Shown: in pieces, positions 7,920 to 16,157 of the stretch
How the letters are laid out: each line of letters begins with the position of its first letter
Position numbering within the stretch: position 1 is the stretch's first letter
Translations under genes and position numbers: made by a program
From: Niastella sp.
Lineage (GTDB): Bacteria > Bacteroidota > Bacteroidia > Chitinophagales > Chitinophagaceae
Reading direction: 5' to 3'
Length of the DNA: 33,339 nucleotides
Assembly: GCA_017744515.1 (NCBI GenBank)
Contig: JAGIBF010000091.1
Location: 1-33,339, forward strand
The notes under the pieces: generated by a model
The model's input: only the letters and a program-made list of their open reading frames with translations
Told to the model about the DNA's origin: nothing
The model's database searches: none

Positions 7920-8603
7920 ATGTCAGTACAGTTGGTTGTGTTTGATATGGCGGGTACTACAGTGCGTGATAAAGGAAGCGTGGCAGATGCTTTCATGGAA
8001 GCGGCCAGTCAATATGGAGTTCAGGTGCCACGCGGGGAGGTGAACAAAGTAATGGGATTCCGGAAAAAAGAAGCCATCCGCATATTGCTCGATAAGTTCT
8101 ATCTTGAACCAGTAGAAGATCTGGATGGGCTCATTGAAAATATCCACGAAACTTTTACGCGTAACATGGTGAGTTTTTATGAGCAGGACCAGGACTTGGC
8201 TCCCTTGCCATATGCAGAGAAAATATTTGCCTGGCTGAAAGAGCGGGGGATCAAAATTGCACTCAATACTGGTTTTACCAGGCCCATCACCAACGCAATT
8301 TTGCATCGCCTGCAATGGGACAACAAAGATGTGATCGATATGGTCATCTCCAGCGATGAGGTGCCGGAAGGCAGGCCCCATCCCTATATGATCGAAGCCA
8401 TCATGCAGCAATTGCAGGTGGCCGATCCGGCGCAGGTAGTAAAAGTAGGAGATACGGAAGTAGATGTGGCCGAAGGCAGGAATGCCGGTTGTGGACTGGT
8501 GGTGAGTGTAACCACCGGCGCTTACACCCGCAAGGAACTGGAACAATATAGCCCTGATAACATTATCGATAGCCTTGCTGAACTTCCACCTTTAATTCAA
8601 TAA
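7920..8603 (+). CDS. PhnX-like phosphonatase (HAD superfamily)
   Basis: The 227-residue HAD hydrolase carries the phosphonatase version of the motifs. Motif I is D9-M-A11-G-T-T, with Ala in place of the usual second Asp. K49 in VMGFRKKEAI is the predicted Schiff-base lysine of the cap. Motif II is NTGF (T117). R152 in EGRPHPYM replaces the usual HAD lysine. Motif IV is GDTEVDVAEG (D178, D182). These features fit the phosphonatase-like group modelled as TIGR03351, whose members are linked to FAD oxidoreductases and not to the transaminase PhnW. Predicted reaction: hydrolysis of phosphonoacetaldehyde, or its hydroxy form, to aldehyde plus phosphate in the cytosol. The FAD oxidase two genes on is the likely aldehyde source. 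Confidence 0.88.
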   Translation: MSVQLVVFDMAGTTVRDKGSVADAFMEAASQYGVQVPRGEVNKVMGFRKKEAIRILLDKFYLEPVEDLDGLIENIHETFTRNMVSFYEQDQDLAPLPYAEKIFAWLKERGIKIALNTGFTRPITNAILHRLQWDNKDVIDMVISSDEVPEGRPHPYMIEAIMQQLQVADPAQVVKVGDTEVDVAEGRNAGCGLVVSVTTGAYTRKELEQYSPDNIIDSLAELPPLIQ

Positions 8604-8607
8604 AAAT

Positions 8608-9894
8608 TTGTCAACCATTACGGCCAATCCTGCTGCGCTTTCAAAGAAACAAATACTGACAGCGCTCTACGCTGCCGCTGTTGCTTTTCTTACCTATGCT
8701 TCTGTGTACGCTTATCGCAAGCCTTTTACGGTAGCTACTTTTGAAGGTATCAGCTTTTGGGGTATTAAGTACCAAACCTTGCTGATCATCAGCCAGGGAT
8801 TGGGTTATATGTTCAGTAAGTTCTATGGTATTAAGTTCATTGCCGAACTAAAGCGTGCAGGCCGTTGGAAAACGAGTGGCGTTCTGGTGGGTGTTTCCTG
8901 GCTGAGCCTGCTGATCTTCGCTGTGCTGCCGGCGCCCTGGGGTATGATATGCATGTTTGTAAATGGCTTTATGCTCGGCTTCATGTGGGGCATTGTATTT
9001 AGCTATGTGGAAGGGCGGAGAGCTACCGATTTCATAGGCGCTGCCATGGCAGTAAGTTTCATTTTTGCCGGAGGCTTCACGCGCTCCGTAGCCTTATGGC
9101 TGCGGGATAGCTGGCAGGTACCGGAACAATGGCTGGCCTTTACGACCGGGTTGGTATTCGCAGTGCCCCTTATCCTCTTTATATACTTGCTGGAACGTGT
9201 TCCCGCCCCTGATGCCGATGATGTGGCAGAAAGAACGGTGCGACTGCCCATGACGAAGGAGCAGCGCCTGCGTTTCCTGCGGATGTTTGGCGCGGGCACC
9301 ATTATGATCATCATTACCTACGTGTTCCTGACGATCATGCGCGATATACGAGATAATTTTATGGCCAATCTGTGGAATGAATTAGGCTATGGACAGAAGC
9401 CCTCCATTTTCACCAAAACAGAGACCATCACTTCCATTGTCATATTGGCAATGATCAGCCTGCTGGTAGGCATTCGTAAGAATATCCGGGCTTTCCGGCT
9501 GGCACATATCATGGTGCTGGTGGGGTTTATATTGGCGGGTATTTCTTCTGCATTATTCCTCGCAGGCATCATGGGAGGAGCGATGTGGATGCAACTGGTA
9601 GGACTTGGCCTGTATATGGGATACATTCCTTTCAATTGTATTTTTTTCGAACGCCTGATCGCAGCATTCAGGATCGCTGGCAATGTAGGTTTCCTGATCT
9701 ACCTCGTAGATGCATACGGATATATGGGTAGTATGCTCGTGATGCTTTCCAAAGAAATATTTCAAATAAACTTAACGTGGACGCAGTTCTATCCTGCCGG
9801 TGTAGTAATATTTTCGGTCATAGGTAGCGCGGGGTGCATTTATTCCCTGCTCTATTTCAACCGGAAATATAAATTACTAAAACCTGTTCAATGA
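8608..9894 (+). CDS. Major-facilitator transporter, DUF5690-like (TTG start)
   Basis: The 428-residue protein has about 12 hydrophobic segments and no signal peptide, so it is an inner-membrane carrier. I recognise it as similar to the DUF5690 family. The first helix, TYASVYAYRKPFTVA with R37-K38, resembles the Arg-bearing TM1 of GlpT/UhpT organophosphate antiporters. Another Arg pair lies in the predicted seventh helix (IMRDIRDN, R245 and R248). This suggests an anionic organophosphate or phosphonate substrate (inference). The start is TTG at 8608, only 4 bases after the phosphonatase stop; the first internal ATG would remove the first helices. The end overlaps the next start by 4 bases (ATGA), showing translational coupling. 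Confidence 0.82.
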   Translation: MSTITANPAALSKKQILTALYAAAVAFLTYASVYAYRKPFTVATFEGISFWGIKYQTLLIISQGLGYMFSKFYGIKFIAELKRAGRWKTSGVLVGVSWLSLLIFAVLPAPWGMICMFVNGFMLGFMWGIVFSYVEGRRATDFIGAAMAVSFIFAGGFTRSVALWLRDSWQVPEQWLAFTTGLVFAVPLILFIYLLERVPAPDADDVAERTVRLPMTKEQRLRFLRMFGAGTIMIIITYVFLTIMRDIRDNFMANLWNELGYGQKPSIFTKTETITSIVILAMISLLVGIRKNIRAFRLAHIMVLVGFILAGISSALFLAGIMGGAMWMQLVGLGLYMGYIPFNCIFFERLIAAFRIAGNVGFLIYLVDAYGYMGSMLVMLSKEIFQINLTWTQFYPAGVVIFSVIGSAGCIYSLLYFNRKYKLLKPVQ

Positions 9895-11015
9895 CACAGC
9901 CATCTGCCATCGTGATAGGAGCCGGTATTGTGGGATTGGCCACTGCCCGTGCACTCGCTGTTAAAGGATATACAGTGAAAGTATTTGAGCGCACGCATAA
10001 AGCGATAGGCGCTTCCGTACGCAATTTTGGGATGGTGTGGCCTATCGGCCAGCCTGGTATGCTATATGATCGTGCCCTGCACAGCCGCGGGATCTGGAAA
10101 GAGATGGGCGATGCAGGCGCATTTTGGTATGATACCCCCGGCAGTTTGCACCTTGCTTATCACCAGGACGAATGGCAGGTGTTGCAGGAACTGTATGAAC
10201 TGTTCCGGCAGGAAAGACCGGTAGAGTTATTATCTGCGCGGGAAGTGGCCGATCGTTCCGGAGCTGCCGTTCAGCAACATTTACTGGGCGGTCTGTACAG
10301 TGCAGATGAACTGATCGTTGATCCCCGTGAAGCCATCGCTGCTGTACCGGCTTATCTGGAGGAAAAATACGGTGTGCAGTTTTTCTGGGGCAAATGCGTA
10401 AGCTATATTTCCGACAATACTATTTACATCGGCAATGAAGAAGAGCATGAATGTGATGTGGTCTTTATTTGCAGCGGTGCCGATTTTGAAACATTATATC
10501 CCGAAGCATTCGCTGCCCATCCCCTCACCAGGTGCAAGCTGCAGATGATGCGCTTTGCTGCGCAGCCCGATGACTGGCGTATTGGCCCCGCTCTATGTGG
10601 CGGCTTGTCCCTGATCCACTACAAAAGCTTTGCCGCTGCTACTTCCCTTACAGCTTTAAAGCAACGCTACGAACAGGAAATGAGCAATTACCTCGACTGG
10701 GGTATCCATGTAATGGTAGCACAAAATGGCCGCGGCGAATTGACGGTGGGCGACTCGCATGAATATGGAACTACACTCGATCCATTTGATAAAGAGTTTA
10801 TCAATACCATGATCGTAAATTACCTGAATACGTTTGCCCGCTTCAAAGATGCCAGGATCGTAGAGACCTGGAATGGCATTTATCCCAAGCTCACCAATGG
10901 CGAAACTGATCTGTTCTTCTCTCCCGAACCTGCAGTGTATGTGCTGAATGCCCTTAGCGGTGCAGGCATGACACTTTCCTTCGGCCTGGCAGAAGAAATG
11001 ACAGCCTTTTTGTAG
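9891..11015 (+). CDS. FAD-dependent amine oxidase, phosphonate-associated type (TIGR03364-like)
   Basis: The 374-residue DAO-fold protein begins with a Rossmann FAD motif, IVIGAGIVGLATARALAVKG (G10, G12, G15), with the ribose-binding E34 in VFER. GASVRNFGMVWPIGQPG (about 41-57) is characteristic of the FAD oxidoreductases that sit beside PhnX-like hydrolases. The C-terminus (LNALSGAGMTLSFGLAEE) closes the FAD site. Family members are proposed or reported to oxidise aminoethylphosphonates, including N-methyl forms, to phosphonoacetaldehyde, releasing amine and peroxide. That fits feeding the neighbouring phosphonatase. The start overlaps the transporter stop by 4 bases. It is the last gene of the run; a 120-base gap follows. 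Exact substrate unproven. Confidence 0.87.
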   Translation: MTQPSAIVIGAGIVGLATARALAVKGYTVKVFERTHKAIGASVRNFGMVWPIGQPGMLYDRALHSRGIWKEMGDAGAFWYDTPGSLHLAYHQDEWQVLQELYELFRQERPVELLSAREVADRSGAAVQQHLLGGLYSADELIVDPREAIAAVPAYLEEKYGVQFFWGKCVSYISDNTIYIGNEEEHECDVVFICSGADFETLYPEAFAAHPLTRCKLQMMRFAAQPDDWRIGPALCGGLSLIHYKSFAAATSLTALKQRYEQEMSNYLDWGIHVMVAQNGRGELTVGDSHEYGTTLDPFDKEFINTMIVNYLNTFARFKDARIVETWNGIYPKLTNGETDLFFSPEPAVYVLNALSGAGMTLSFGLAEEMTAFL

Positions 11016-11109
11016 CAGAGAGCCGGTGTTGGCTCACCGCTGACAACGCACCACTCACTGCTTCACAGTTCATTAATGTTGTGGTAATACTGTGGTTATA
11101 TCTGCAGGG

Positions 11110-11117
11110 TAGGTTTG
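11110..11117 (+). promoter_or_regulatory. -7 promoter element (TAnnTTTG)
   Basis: TAGGTTTG matches the Bacteroidota -7 consensus exactly and ends 18 bases before the PAP2 start codon, giving a leader of about 10-12 bases. I see no TTG at the usual 17-23 base distance upstream, so the -33 element is weak. It supports a new transcription unit starting after the FAD oxidase gene. Confidence 0.5.
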
Positions 11118-11135
11118 TATAACCTTTAAAACAAC

Positions 11136-11807
11136 ATGAACCCATTTATTCGCACCCTGCATGGGAGACGGCAATATATTATTGCCTTCACCCTCTATTT
11201 ACTGCTTGCCTTTATTTATTGCAGCCTGAATTCGAAGACAACCTGTTTTATTGAACTGAACGGAACGCACACCGCGTCATTGAACACCTTTTTCACCTGG
11301 TACACCATGCTGGGCGATGGTGTGGTAGCACTGATACTGTTTGCTGTGTTCCTGCTACGCCGCCAGTATTTGCAGGGAGTTCATATGTTGGCTGCCTTTT
11401 TAGCTTCTGGTATTGTAGCGCAGCTCATCAAACAGTTTACACACATGCCCCGCCCCAAAGTGTTCCTGCATTCCGATCAGTACAACCAGTTTATTGAAGG
11501 AGTAACGCGTGGTGGTTGGTCCAGCTTTCCTTCGGGGCATACGGCTACTGCCTTTGCTGTAGCAACCATCCTGGCGCTTTACAGTTCCAACAAATGGGCC
11601 TCGCTGGTTTATCTGTTGCTGGCCATTTTAGTAGGGTATTCCCGCATCTATCTTGGTTCGCATTTCCCGGAAGATGTGCAGGCAGGGTCTATCATCGGCG
11701 TTGTTTTTGCCGGCTGGGTATTTGTAGCCATTCCGGAGTTGCGGTTCTTTGGCCGCAGGCTGGAGAAAAAGCGCCCGACACCTTCGCTGGCTGCCATTCA
11801 ATCGTAA
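11136..11807 (+). CDS. PAP2-superfamily membrane phosphatase
   Basis: The 223-residue integral membrane protein has all three PAP2 signature blocks. These are K99-QFTHM-P-R106-P107, SFPSGH (residues 130-135, with catalytic H135), and S169-R-IYLGS-H176-FPE-D180. Hydrophobic helices flank them. Members remove phosphate or pyrophosphate from lipids: undecaprenyl diphosphate, phosphatidylglycerophosphate, or the lipid A 1- or 4'-phosphate. It sits 12 bases upstream of a GT39-type glycosyltransferase, so recycling of a polyprenyl phosphate carrier or lipid A remodelling is plausible (inference). The active site faces the periplasm in most relatives. Confidence 0.9.
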   Translation: MNPFIRTLHGRRQYIIAFTLYLLLAFIYCSLNSKTTCFIELNGTHTASLNTFFTWYTMLGDGVVALILFAVFLLRRQYLQGVHMLAAFLASGIVAQLIKQFTHMPRPKVFLHSDQYNQFIEGVTRGGWSSFPSGHTATAFAVATILALYSSNKWASLVYLLLAILVGYSRIYLGSHFPEDVQAGSIIGVVFAGWVFVAIPELRFFGRRLEKKRPTPSLAAIQS

Positions 11808-11819
11808 ATTTGTTATTAC

Positions 11820-13379
11820 TTGGATCATCGAAAGAAAGTCATACTGCTTATTCTTATTGCTTCCCTGGTACGGATGTTCGTAGCAGGTAGTACTGAACTG
11901 TCCAACGATGAAGTGTATTACTGGACATATGCCCAATACCTTCAATGGAATTATTTTGATCATCCCCCTGCAATCGCGTTGCTCATCCGTTTTTTTACCG
12001 GTAACCTGTTTGTGGAGCAAGAGCTTTTTGTACGGCTGGGCGCAGTTGCCTGCGGTGCGGTCAATACATGGTTGATATACCTGCTGGGCTGTCGTGTAAG
12101 AGATGAATATACCGGCTGGCTGGCGGCCTGTTTATTTACCGCCTCGGTATATGCAGGTTTACTGGCCGGGATGATGATATTACCCGATGCGCCTCAAATG
12201 GTGTGCTGGTTATGGGCGTTGCTGTTGATCATGAATATTTTTAAAAACGCAGGCAGCCGGCGCAACCGCAACAAGCGGCTGTTGTTGTTGGGTATAGTGA
12301 TAGGTCTCTGCATCATGAGCAAAGTACATGGCGTATTCATATGGGCAGGCGTTTTTTTATACATTGTCTTGTATAATCGTCCCTTGCTCAAAAATCCTTT
12401 TCTCTACCTCGCAGGGCTACTGACCGCGATCATCATATCACCCATCTTTTTATGGAACCTCGACAATGAGTTTATCACCTTGAATTATCATGGCAACCGC
12501 GTAGGCTTTTTCAGCAAGATTCAATGGGATACTTTTTTTAGACAGATTTTTGGAGAGATACTTTATAATAACCCGGTCAACGTAGTGCTCATTATAATGG
12601 CTTTGCTATTGATGCGCAGGAGCAAACTGCTGAATGATGCGGCTCAGCAACGACTGCTGCTGTGTATAAGTGTGCCTTTGATCATAGTGGTGTGGTTCAT
12701 GTCCTTGTTTAAAGATACCCTGCCACACTGGACGGGGCCGGCTTATACGAGCCTGTTGCCGATTGCAGCAGCTTATCTTGCCCGGCGCCTCCAAAGCAAA
12801 CAGCTGAGCATATCCTTTCCCCCGATAGTAAAAGCTGCCCTCATCTTGCCTGCTGTATTATTGGCATTGCTGCTGGTAGGCATTCGTTGGATGCCGGCGG
12901 GTCTGGGCAGCAAGGAAGACCTGCGTTTAGGAGCCGGTGATATTTTACTGGACATGAGTGGCTGGAAACAATTTGGACAGGACTTTAATCGCCTTTACAA
13001 AGAAGATATAGCCAACCGCAAAATGGCATCCGGCGCTTTTATAATGGCCGATTATTGGTTTCCCGCTGCTCACCTCGATTACTATGTAGCACATCCTTTG
13101 GCGATCAATTTTATGGCTGTTGGTTCTTATAGCGGTATTCACCATTATGCCTGGCTCAATACCTGGTGCCCTGCTTTGGAACCCGGGCAGGATGCTTACT
13201 ATATCGCTGTATCCAACTACTTCGATCCATTGCCTCCTTCATTGGCACATGCTTTCCGGCAAACCGACTCACCAGTGCTTCTCCACCAAACCAGGCACGG
13301 AAAAGTAGTACGCCATTTCTTCATTTACAGGCTCAAAGGCTACCAGGGTGGCATTCCCCGCAATGGCATCATGGAATGA
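11820..13379 (+). CDS. GT39-type membrane glycosyltransferase (ArnT/PMT-like), TTG start
   Basis: The 519-residue, multi-helix protein has the PMT_2/ArnT hallmark in its first periplasmic loop: LSNDEVYYWTYAQYLQWNYF (about 27-46), with acidic D30-E31 and then DHPP. About ten further hydrophobic segments follow, then a soluble C-terminal part. Such enzymes move a sugar from a polyprenyl-phosphate donor onto lipid A, protein or another envelope acceptor. The start is TTG at 11820, 12 bases after the PAP2 stop. The first ATG (residue 19) would cut into the first helix. The gene lies in the same reading frame as the PAP2 gene, separated by one TAA. Acceptor and sugar are unknown. Confidence 0.85.
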   Translation: MDHRKKVILLILIASLVRMFVAGSTELSNDEVYYWTYAQYLQWNYFDHPPAIALLIRFFTGNLFVEQELFVRLGAVACGAVNTWLIYLLGCRVRDEYTGWLAACLFTASVYAGLLAGMMILPDAPQMVCWLWALLLIMNIFKNAGSRRNRNKRLLLLGIVIGLCIMSKVHGVFIWAGVFLYIVLYNRPLLKNPFLYLAGLLTAIIISPIFLWNLDNEFITLNYHGNRVGFFSKIQWDTFFRQIFGEILYNNPVNVVLIIMALLLMRRSKLLNDAAQQRLLLCISVPLIIVVWFMSLFKDTLPHWTGPAYTSLLPIAAAYLARRLQSKQLSISFPPIVKAALILPAVLLALLLVGIRWMPAGLGSKEDLRLGAGDILLDMSGWKQFGQDFNRLYKEDIANRKMASGAFIMADYWFPAAHLDYYVAHPLAINFMAVGSYSGIHHYAWLNTWCPALEPGQDAYYIAVSNYFDPLPPSLAHAFRQTDSPVLLHQTRHGKVVRHFFIYRLKGYQGGIPRNGIME

Positions 13380-13408
13380 GGTGGCATATTTTTTTAGAGA
13401 CTAATGGA

Positions 13409-14197
13409 ATGAACCTCGACAAGTTTTATGACAAGGCCATGGATTGGATCATTGCGGTGGGGCCACGCATCATTGCGGCTATCATTGTGCTGTTTATAGG
13501 CATCTGGTTTATCAGATTTGTCAAACGTCAGGCACGGCACCGCATGGAAAAACGGGCGGTATCTTCCACACTGGCTCCTTTTCTCCAAAGCCTGCTCATT
13601 ACTATTTTGTATATCCTGCTCGTGTTGCTGCTGATGCAGATACTGGGCATTCAGATGACGCTGTTTGCAGCTATTGTTGGTGGTCTTGGTGTGGCGGCGG
13701 GTCTGGCGTTATCAGGCACGTTGCAAAACTTTGCCAGCGGCATTTTGATCCTCCTGATAAAACCCTTCCGTATGGGGGACATCATTATCACACAAGGGCA
13801 GGAGGGAACAGTGACCTCTATTCAGGTATTCTACACAACAATCGTCACTTTCGATAACAAAACGGTGATCGTGCCCAATAGTAAATTATCCAACGAGATC
13901 ATTATTAATACCAGCCGCGAAGGCAAACGCCGGATGGATATAGAGCTGAAGTTGAATTACGGTGTAGATATAGAGCAGGTGAAAAAAGTCATAGAAGAGG
14001 TGGTACGCCAGGACAAAGATGTACTGGATAATCCGGCGCCCCGCATAGGCATTTCAGTCCTTGATCCGGATGGATATAAAGTGATGGTCAATGCATGGGT
14101 GGAGCCCCAGGGCTTCCAGGATGAAAAGCTGGACCTGCAGGAAAAGATCATTCAAAAGATAAAAGGAGCTGGCATTAAGCTGCCGGGAATGGCTTAA
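13409..14197 (+). CDS. Small-conductance mechanosensitive channel, MscS family
   Basis: Starting at ATG 13409 gives 262 residues, close to E. coli MscS. There are three TM segments at about 14-34, 60-80 and 85-110. The third has the Gly/Ala-rich pore helix GGLGVAAGLALSGTLQNFAS. The beta domain follows, with KPFRMGDIIITQGQEGTV and VPNSKLSNEIIIN, then the C-terminal alpha/beta domain. The channel releases solutes on hypo-osmotic shock in the inner membrane. The frame stays open upstream to 13166, but that stretch overlaps the end of the glycosyltransferase gene and lacks family similarity, so I use the internal ATG. It lies 29 bases after the glycosyltransferase stop and is probably co-transcribed. 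Confidence 0.9.
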   Translation: MNLDKFYDKAMDWIIAVGPRIIAAIIVLFIGIWFIRFVKRQARHRMEKRAVSSTLAPFLQSLLITILYILLVLLLMQILGIQMTLFAAIVGGLGVAAGLALSGTLQNFASGILILLIKPFRMGDIIITQGQEGTVTSIQVFYTTIVTFDNKTVIVPNSKLSNEIIINTSREGKRRMDIELKLNYGVDIEQVKKVIEEVVRQDKDVLDNPAPRIGISVLDPDGYKVMVNAWVEPQGFQDEKLDLQEKIIQKIKGAGIKLPGMA

Positions 14198-14203
14198 GTA
14201 AGC

Positions 14204-14318
14204 TGTCACCCTGACTAATGTCACCCTGAGCCTGTCGAAGGGTTTGTCGAAGGGTTGTCGAAGGGTTTTCAGGAAAGAAAAACACTTGTTAAGAGGCTTC
14301 GACAAGTTCAGCCTGACA
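14204..14318. repeat. REP-like inverted repeat with GTCGAAGGG tandem copies
   Basis: TGTCACCCTGAGCCTGTCGAAG (arm 14219-14240) is matched, with a few mismatches, by the reverse complement of 14297-14318. Between and beside the arms, GTCGAAGGGTT occurs three times in tandem (from 14234), and GTCACCCTGA twice. The element fills the 148-base spacer between the convergent MscS and histidine kinase genes. Elements with this GTCGAAGG/CTTCGAC core are widespread intergenic repeats in bacteria. It could serve as a two-way terminator; mobility is not shown. Confidence 0.7.
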
Positions 14319-14345
14319 TTCGTTTCTTAATTCAACGATAATGGT

Positions 14346-15401
14346 TTAGGCATTATCTCTTTTGGCTTCGAGTGAGAAGCCGATAGTTGTGCCTACATCG
14401 GGTGTACTACGAACGTGGATGCTTTGTCCGTGCGCTTCGATGATATGTTTGCAGATGGCCAATCCCAGACCAGTGCCGCCTTTATCACGGCTGCGGGCTG
14501 TATCGGTACGGTAAAAGCGCTCAAAGATGCGGTTCAGGTGCTCTTCTTCAATGCCAATGCCGTCATCACCTATTTCGATCAATACATGCTGGTCATCGGT
14601 TTTATAAACACTGGCTACTATCGTGCCATTGGGCTTGCCATATTTGGTAGCATTCTCCACCAGGTTGATCAACACCTGTTTGATCTTTTCCTTATCGGCA
14701 AAGACGGTGATAGGTGCCTCACATCCCTTCTTGATAGTGGTTTTGATACCCTTCTCCTGGATTTTGATAGAGAGAGAATCATAGATCTCACGGATCAGGT
14801 CCTGGATAATGAAGTTCTGCTTGTACAACAGTTGCTCCCCACTTTCCAGCCTTGATATAGCATCGAGGTCATTGACGAGGTTCACGAGCCTGTCTACGTT
14901 CTTGGCGGTATTCTCGAGGAATTTCTTGCGGATCTTTTCCTCTTCCATAGCGCCACCCAGCAGGGTATCTACATAACCCTGTATCGCAAAGATGGGTGTC
15001 TTGATCTCATGCGCGAGGTTTTGCAGGAACTCTTTGCGGTACGCCTCGTTCTTCTGCAACAACTCGATCTCCTTCATGCGCCTTTCGCCCCAGGCCTCCA
15101 CGTCTTCACGCACTTCATCGATACTCTTTTGAGGAAGGATGTACTTGAAGTAAACCTCTTCTTTTTTGGTAGCCTTGGTTTGGTAGATGAGCTTATAGAT
15201 CAGCTTGATCTTCCGATAGATGAATTTTTCCAGCGTAAAGATGATCAGACCATAGCTGCCGGCAAATACAATGGCAAGGGAGCCAATACCTACGCGCCAG
15301 TCGAAAGTGAACAAAAAGATACCTATAGCAATAGGTACCGATATGATACCAGCTGTAAAAGCGGCCAACTGCCGCGGGGAAAGATTTTTAGTGGAGAACA
15401 T
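14346..15401 (-). CDS. Sensor histidine kinase, PhoR-like
   Basis: The 351-residue kinase has two adjacent N-terminal TM helices (about 11-33 and 38-57) with almost no periplasmic loop. A linker follows, then HisKA with FLQNLAHEIKTPIFAIQGYV (phospho-acceptor H131). HATPase_c has an N box (NLVENATKYG), a G1 box (GDDGIGI) and a G2 box (GGTGLGLAI). There is no sensing domain outside the membrane, so it probably senses through its membrane part or a partner. The layout is that of the PhoR-like kinases frequent in Bacteroidota. It lies 51 bases downstream of the response regulator gene on the same strand, as a pair. A phosphate signal is plausible but not proven. Confidence 0.92.
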   Translation of the reverse strand: MFSTKNLSPRQLAAFTAGIISVPIAIGIFLFTFDWRVGIGSLAIVFAGSYGLIIFTLEKFIYRKIKLIYKLIYQTKATKKEEVYFKYILPQKSIDEVREDVEAWGERRMKEIELLQKNEAYRKEFLQNLAHEIKTPIFAIQGYVDTLLGGAMEEEKIRKKFLENTAKNVDRLVNLVNDLDAISRLESGEQLLYKQNFIIQDLIREIYDSLSIKIQEKGIKTTIKKGCEAPITVFADKEKIKQVLINLVENATKYGKPNGTIVASVYKTDDQHVLIEIGDDGIGIEEEHLNRIFERFYRTDTARSRDKGGTGLGLAICKHIIEAHGQSIHVRSTPDVGTTIGFSLEAKRDNA

Positions 15402-15452
15402 GCCCCTTTACTTGACTACGTTTTGATGTGGTACGAAATTAACGCAAGCTGA

Positions 15453-16139
15453 TCAGACATCAAACTTATAGCCTACACCCTTAACGGTGGTGATGCAATC
15501 GATGCCCAGCTTCTGACGCACTTTACGGATATGCACGTCGATGGTACGGTCGCCTACGATCACATCATTGCCCCAAACCTGGTTCAATATCTCGTTGCGG
15601 AGGAATACACGGCCAGGTTTGGAAGCCAGCAGGTACAGAAGTTCAAACTCCTTCTTTGCCAGCACCACTGCTTTACCGTCCACCTTTGCTTCAAACTTTA
15701 CGGGGTCGATCTCGAGGTTATCGATACGGATCACTTTTTCTCCTTCGGGCTCTTTGGCTGCCGTGCGGCGAAAAAGAGCATTTACCCGGCTGACCAGTAT
15801 TTTAGGACTTACTGGTTTGCTGATGTAGTCATCGGCTCCGGTTTCCAGCCCCTTTACATGAGAGCCTTCATCACTAAGGGCAGTCAGGAAAAGGATCAGT
15901 GTATCTTTGAAAGAGGGTTGTCCACGCAGGATCTCACAAACTTCCACCCCGTTTTTCTTCGGCATCATAATGTCCAGCACGATCAGGTCGGGTTGATTGG
16001 AACGGGCTTTGGTCAAGGCTTCATCTCCGTCTTTAGCCGTCACTACATCATAGCCTTCTTTCTGCAGGTTATATTGTATGATCTCCAGGATATCGGGTTC
16101 GTCGTCAGCGATCAGGATCTTCTTACCTTTAGAATCCAT
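15453..16139 (-). CDS. OmpR/PhoB-family response regulator
   Basis: From the ATG at 16137-16139 the protein has 228 residues. A TTG 21 bases upstream (16160) would add seven residues but overlaps the promoter element, so I prefer the ATG. The receiver domain (5-120) has D12-D13, phospho-acceptor D56 in IVLDIMMP, and the KP lysine in YISKPV. The winged-helix DNA-binding domain (about 135-228) includes KEFELLYLLASKPGRVFLRN and DRTIDVHIRKVRQKLG, ending TVKGVGYKFDV. It is the partner of the kinase gene that follows. It is PhoB-like in type; its targets are unknown. Confidence 0.93.
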   Translation of the reverse strand: MDSKGKKILIADDEPDILEIIQYNLQKEGYDVVTAKDGDEALTKARSNQPDLIVLDIMMPKKNGVEVCEILRGQPSFKDTLILFLTALSDEGSHVKGLETGADDYISKPVSPKILVSRVNALFRRTAAKEPEGEKVIRIDNLEIDPVKFEAKVDGKAVVLAKKEFELLYLLASKPGRVFLRNEILNQVWGNDVIVGDRTIDVHIRKVRQKLGIDCITTVKGVGYKFDV

Positions 16140-16157
16140 GTTAACAATAAATTTACG

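Noticed and set aside
13166..13408. Upstream extension of the MscS gene
   Set aside because: It overlaps the end of the glycosyltransferase gene, and the 262-residue form from 13409 matches the family length.
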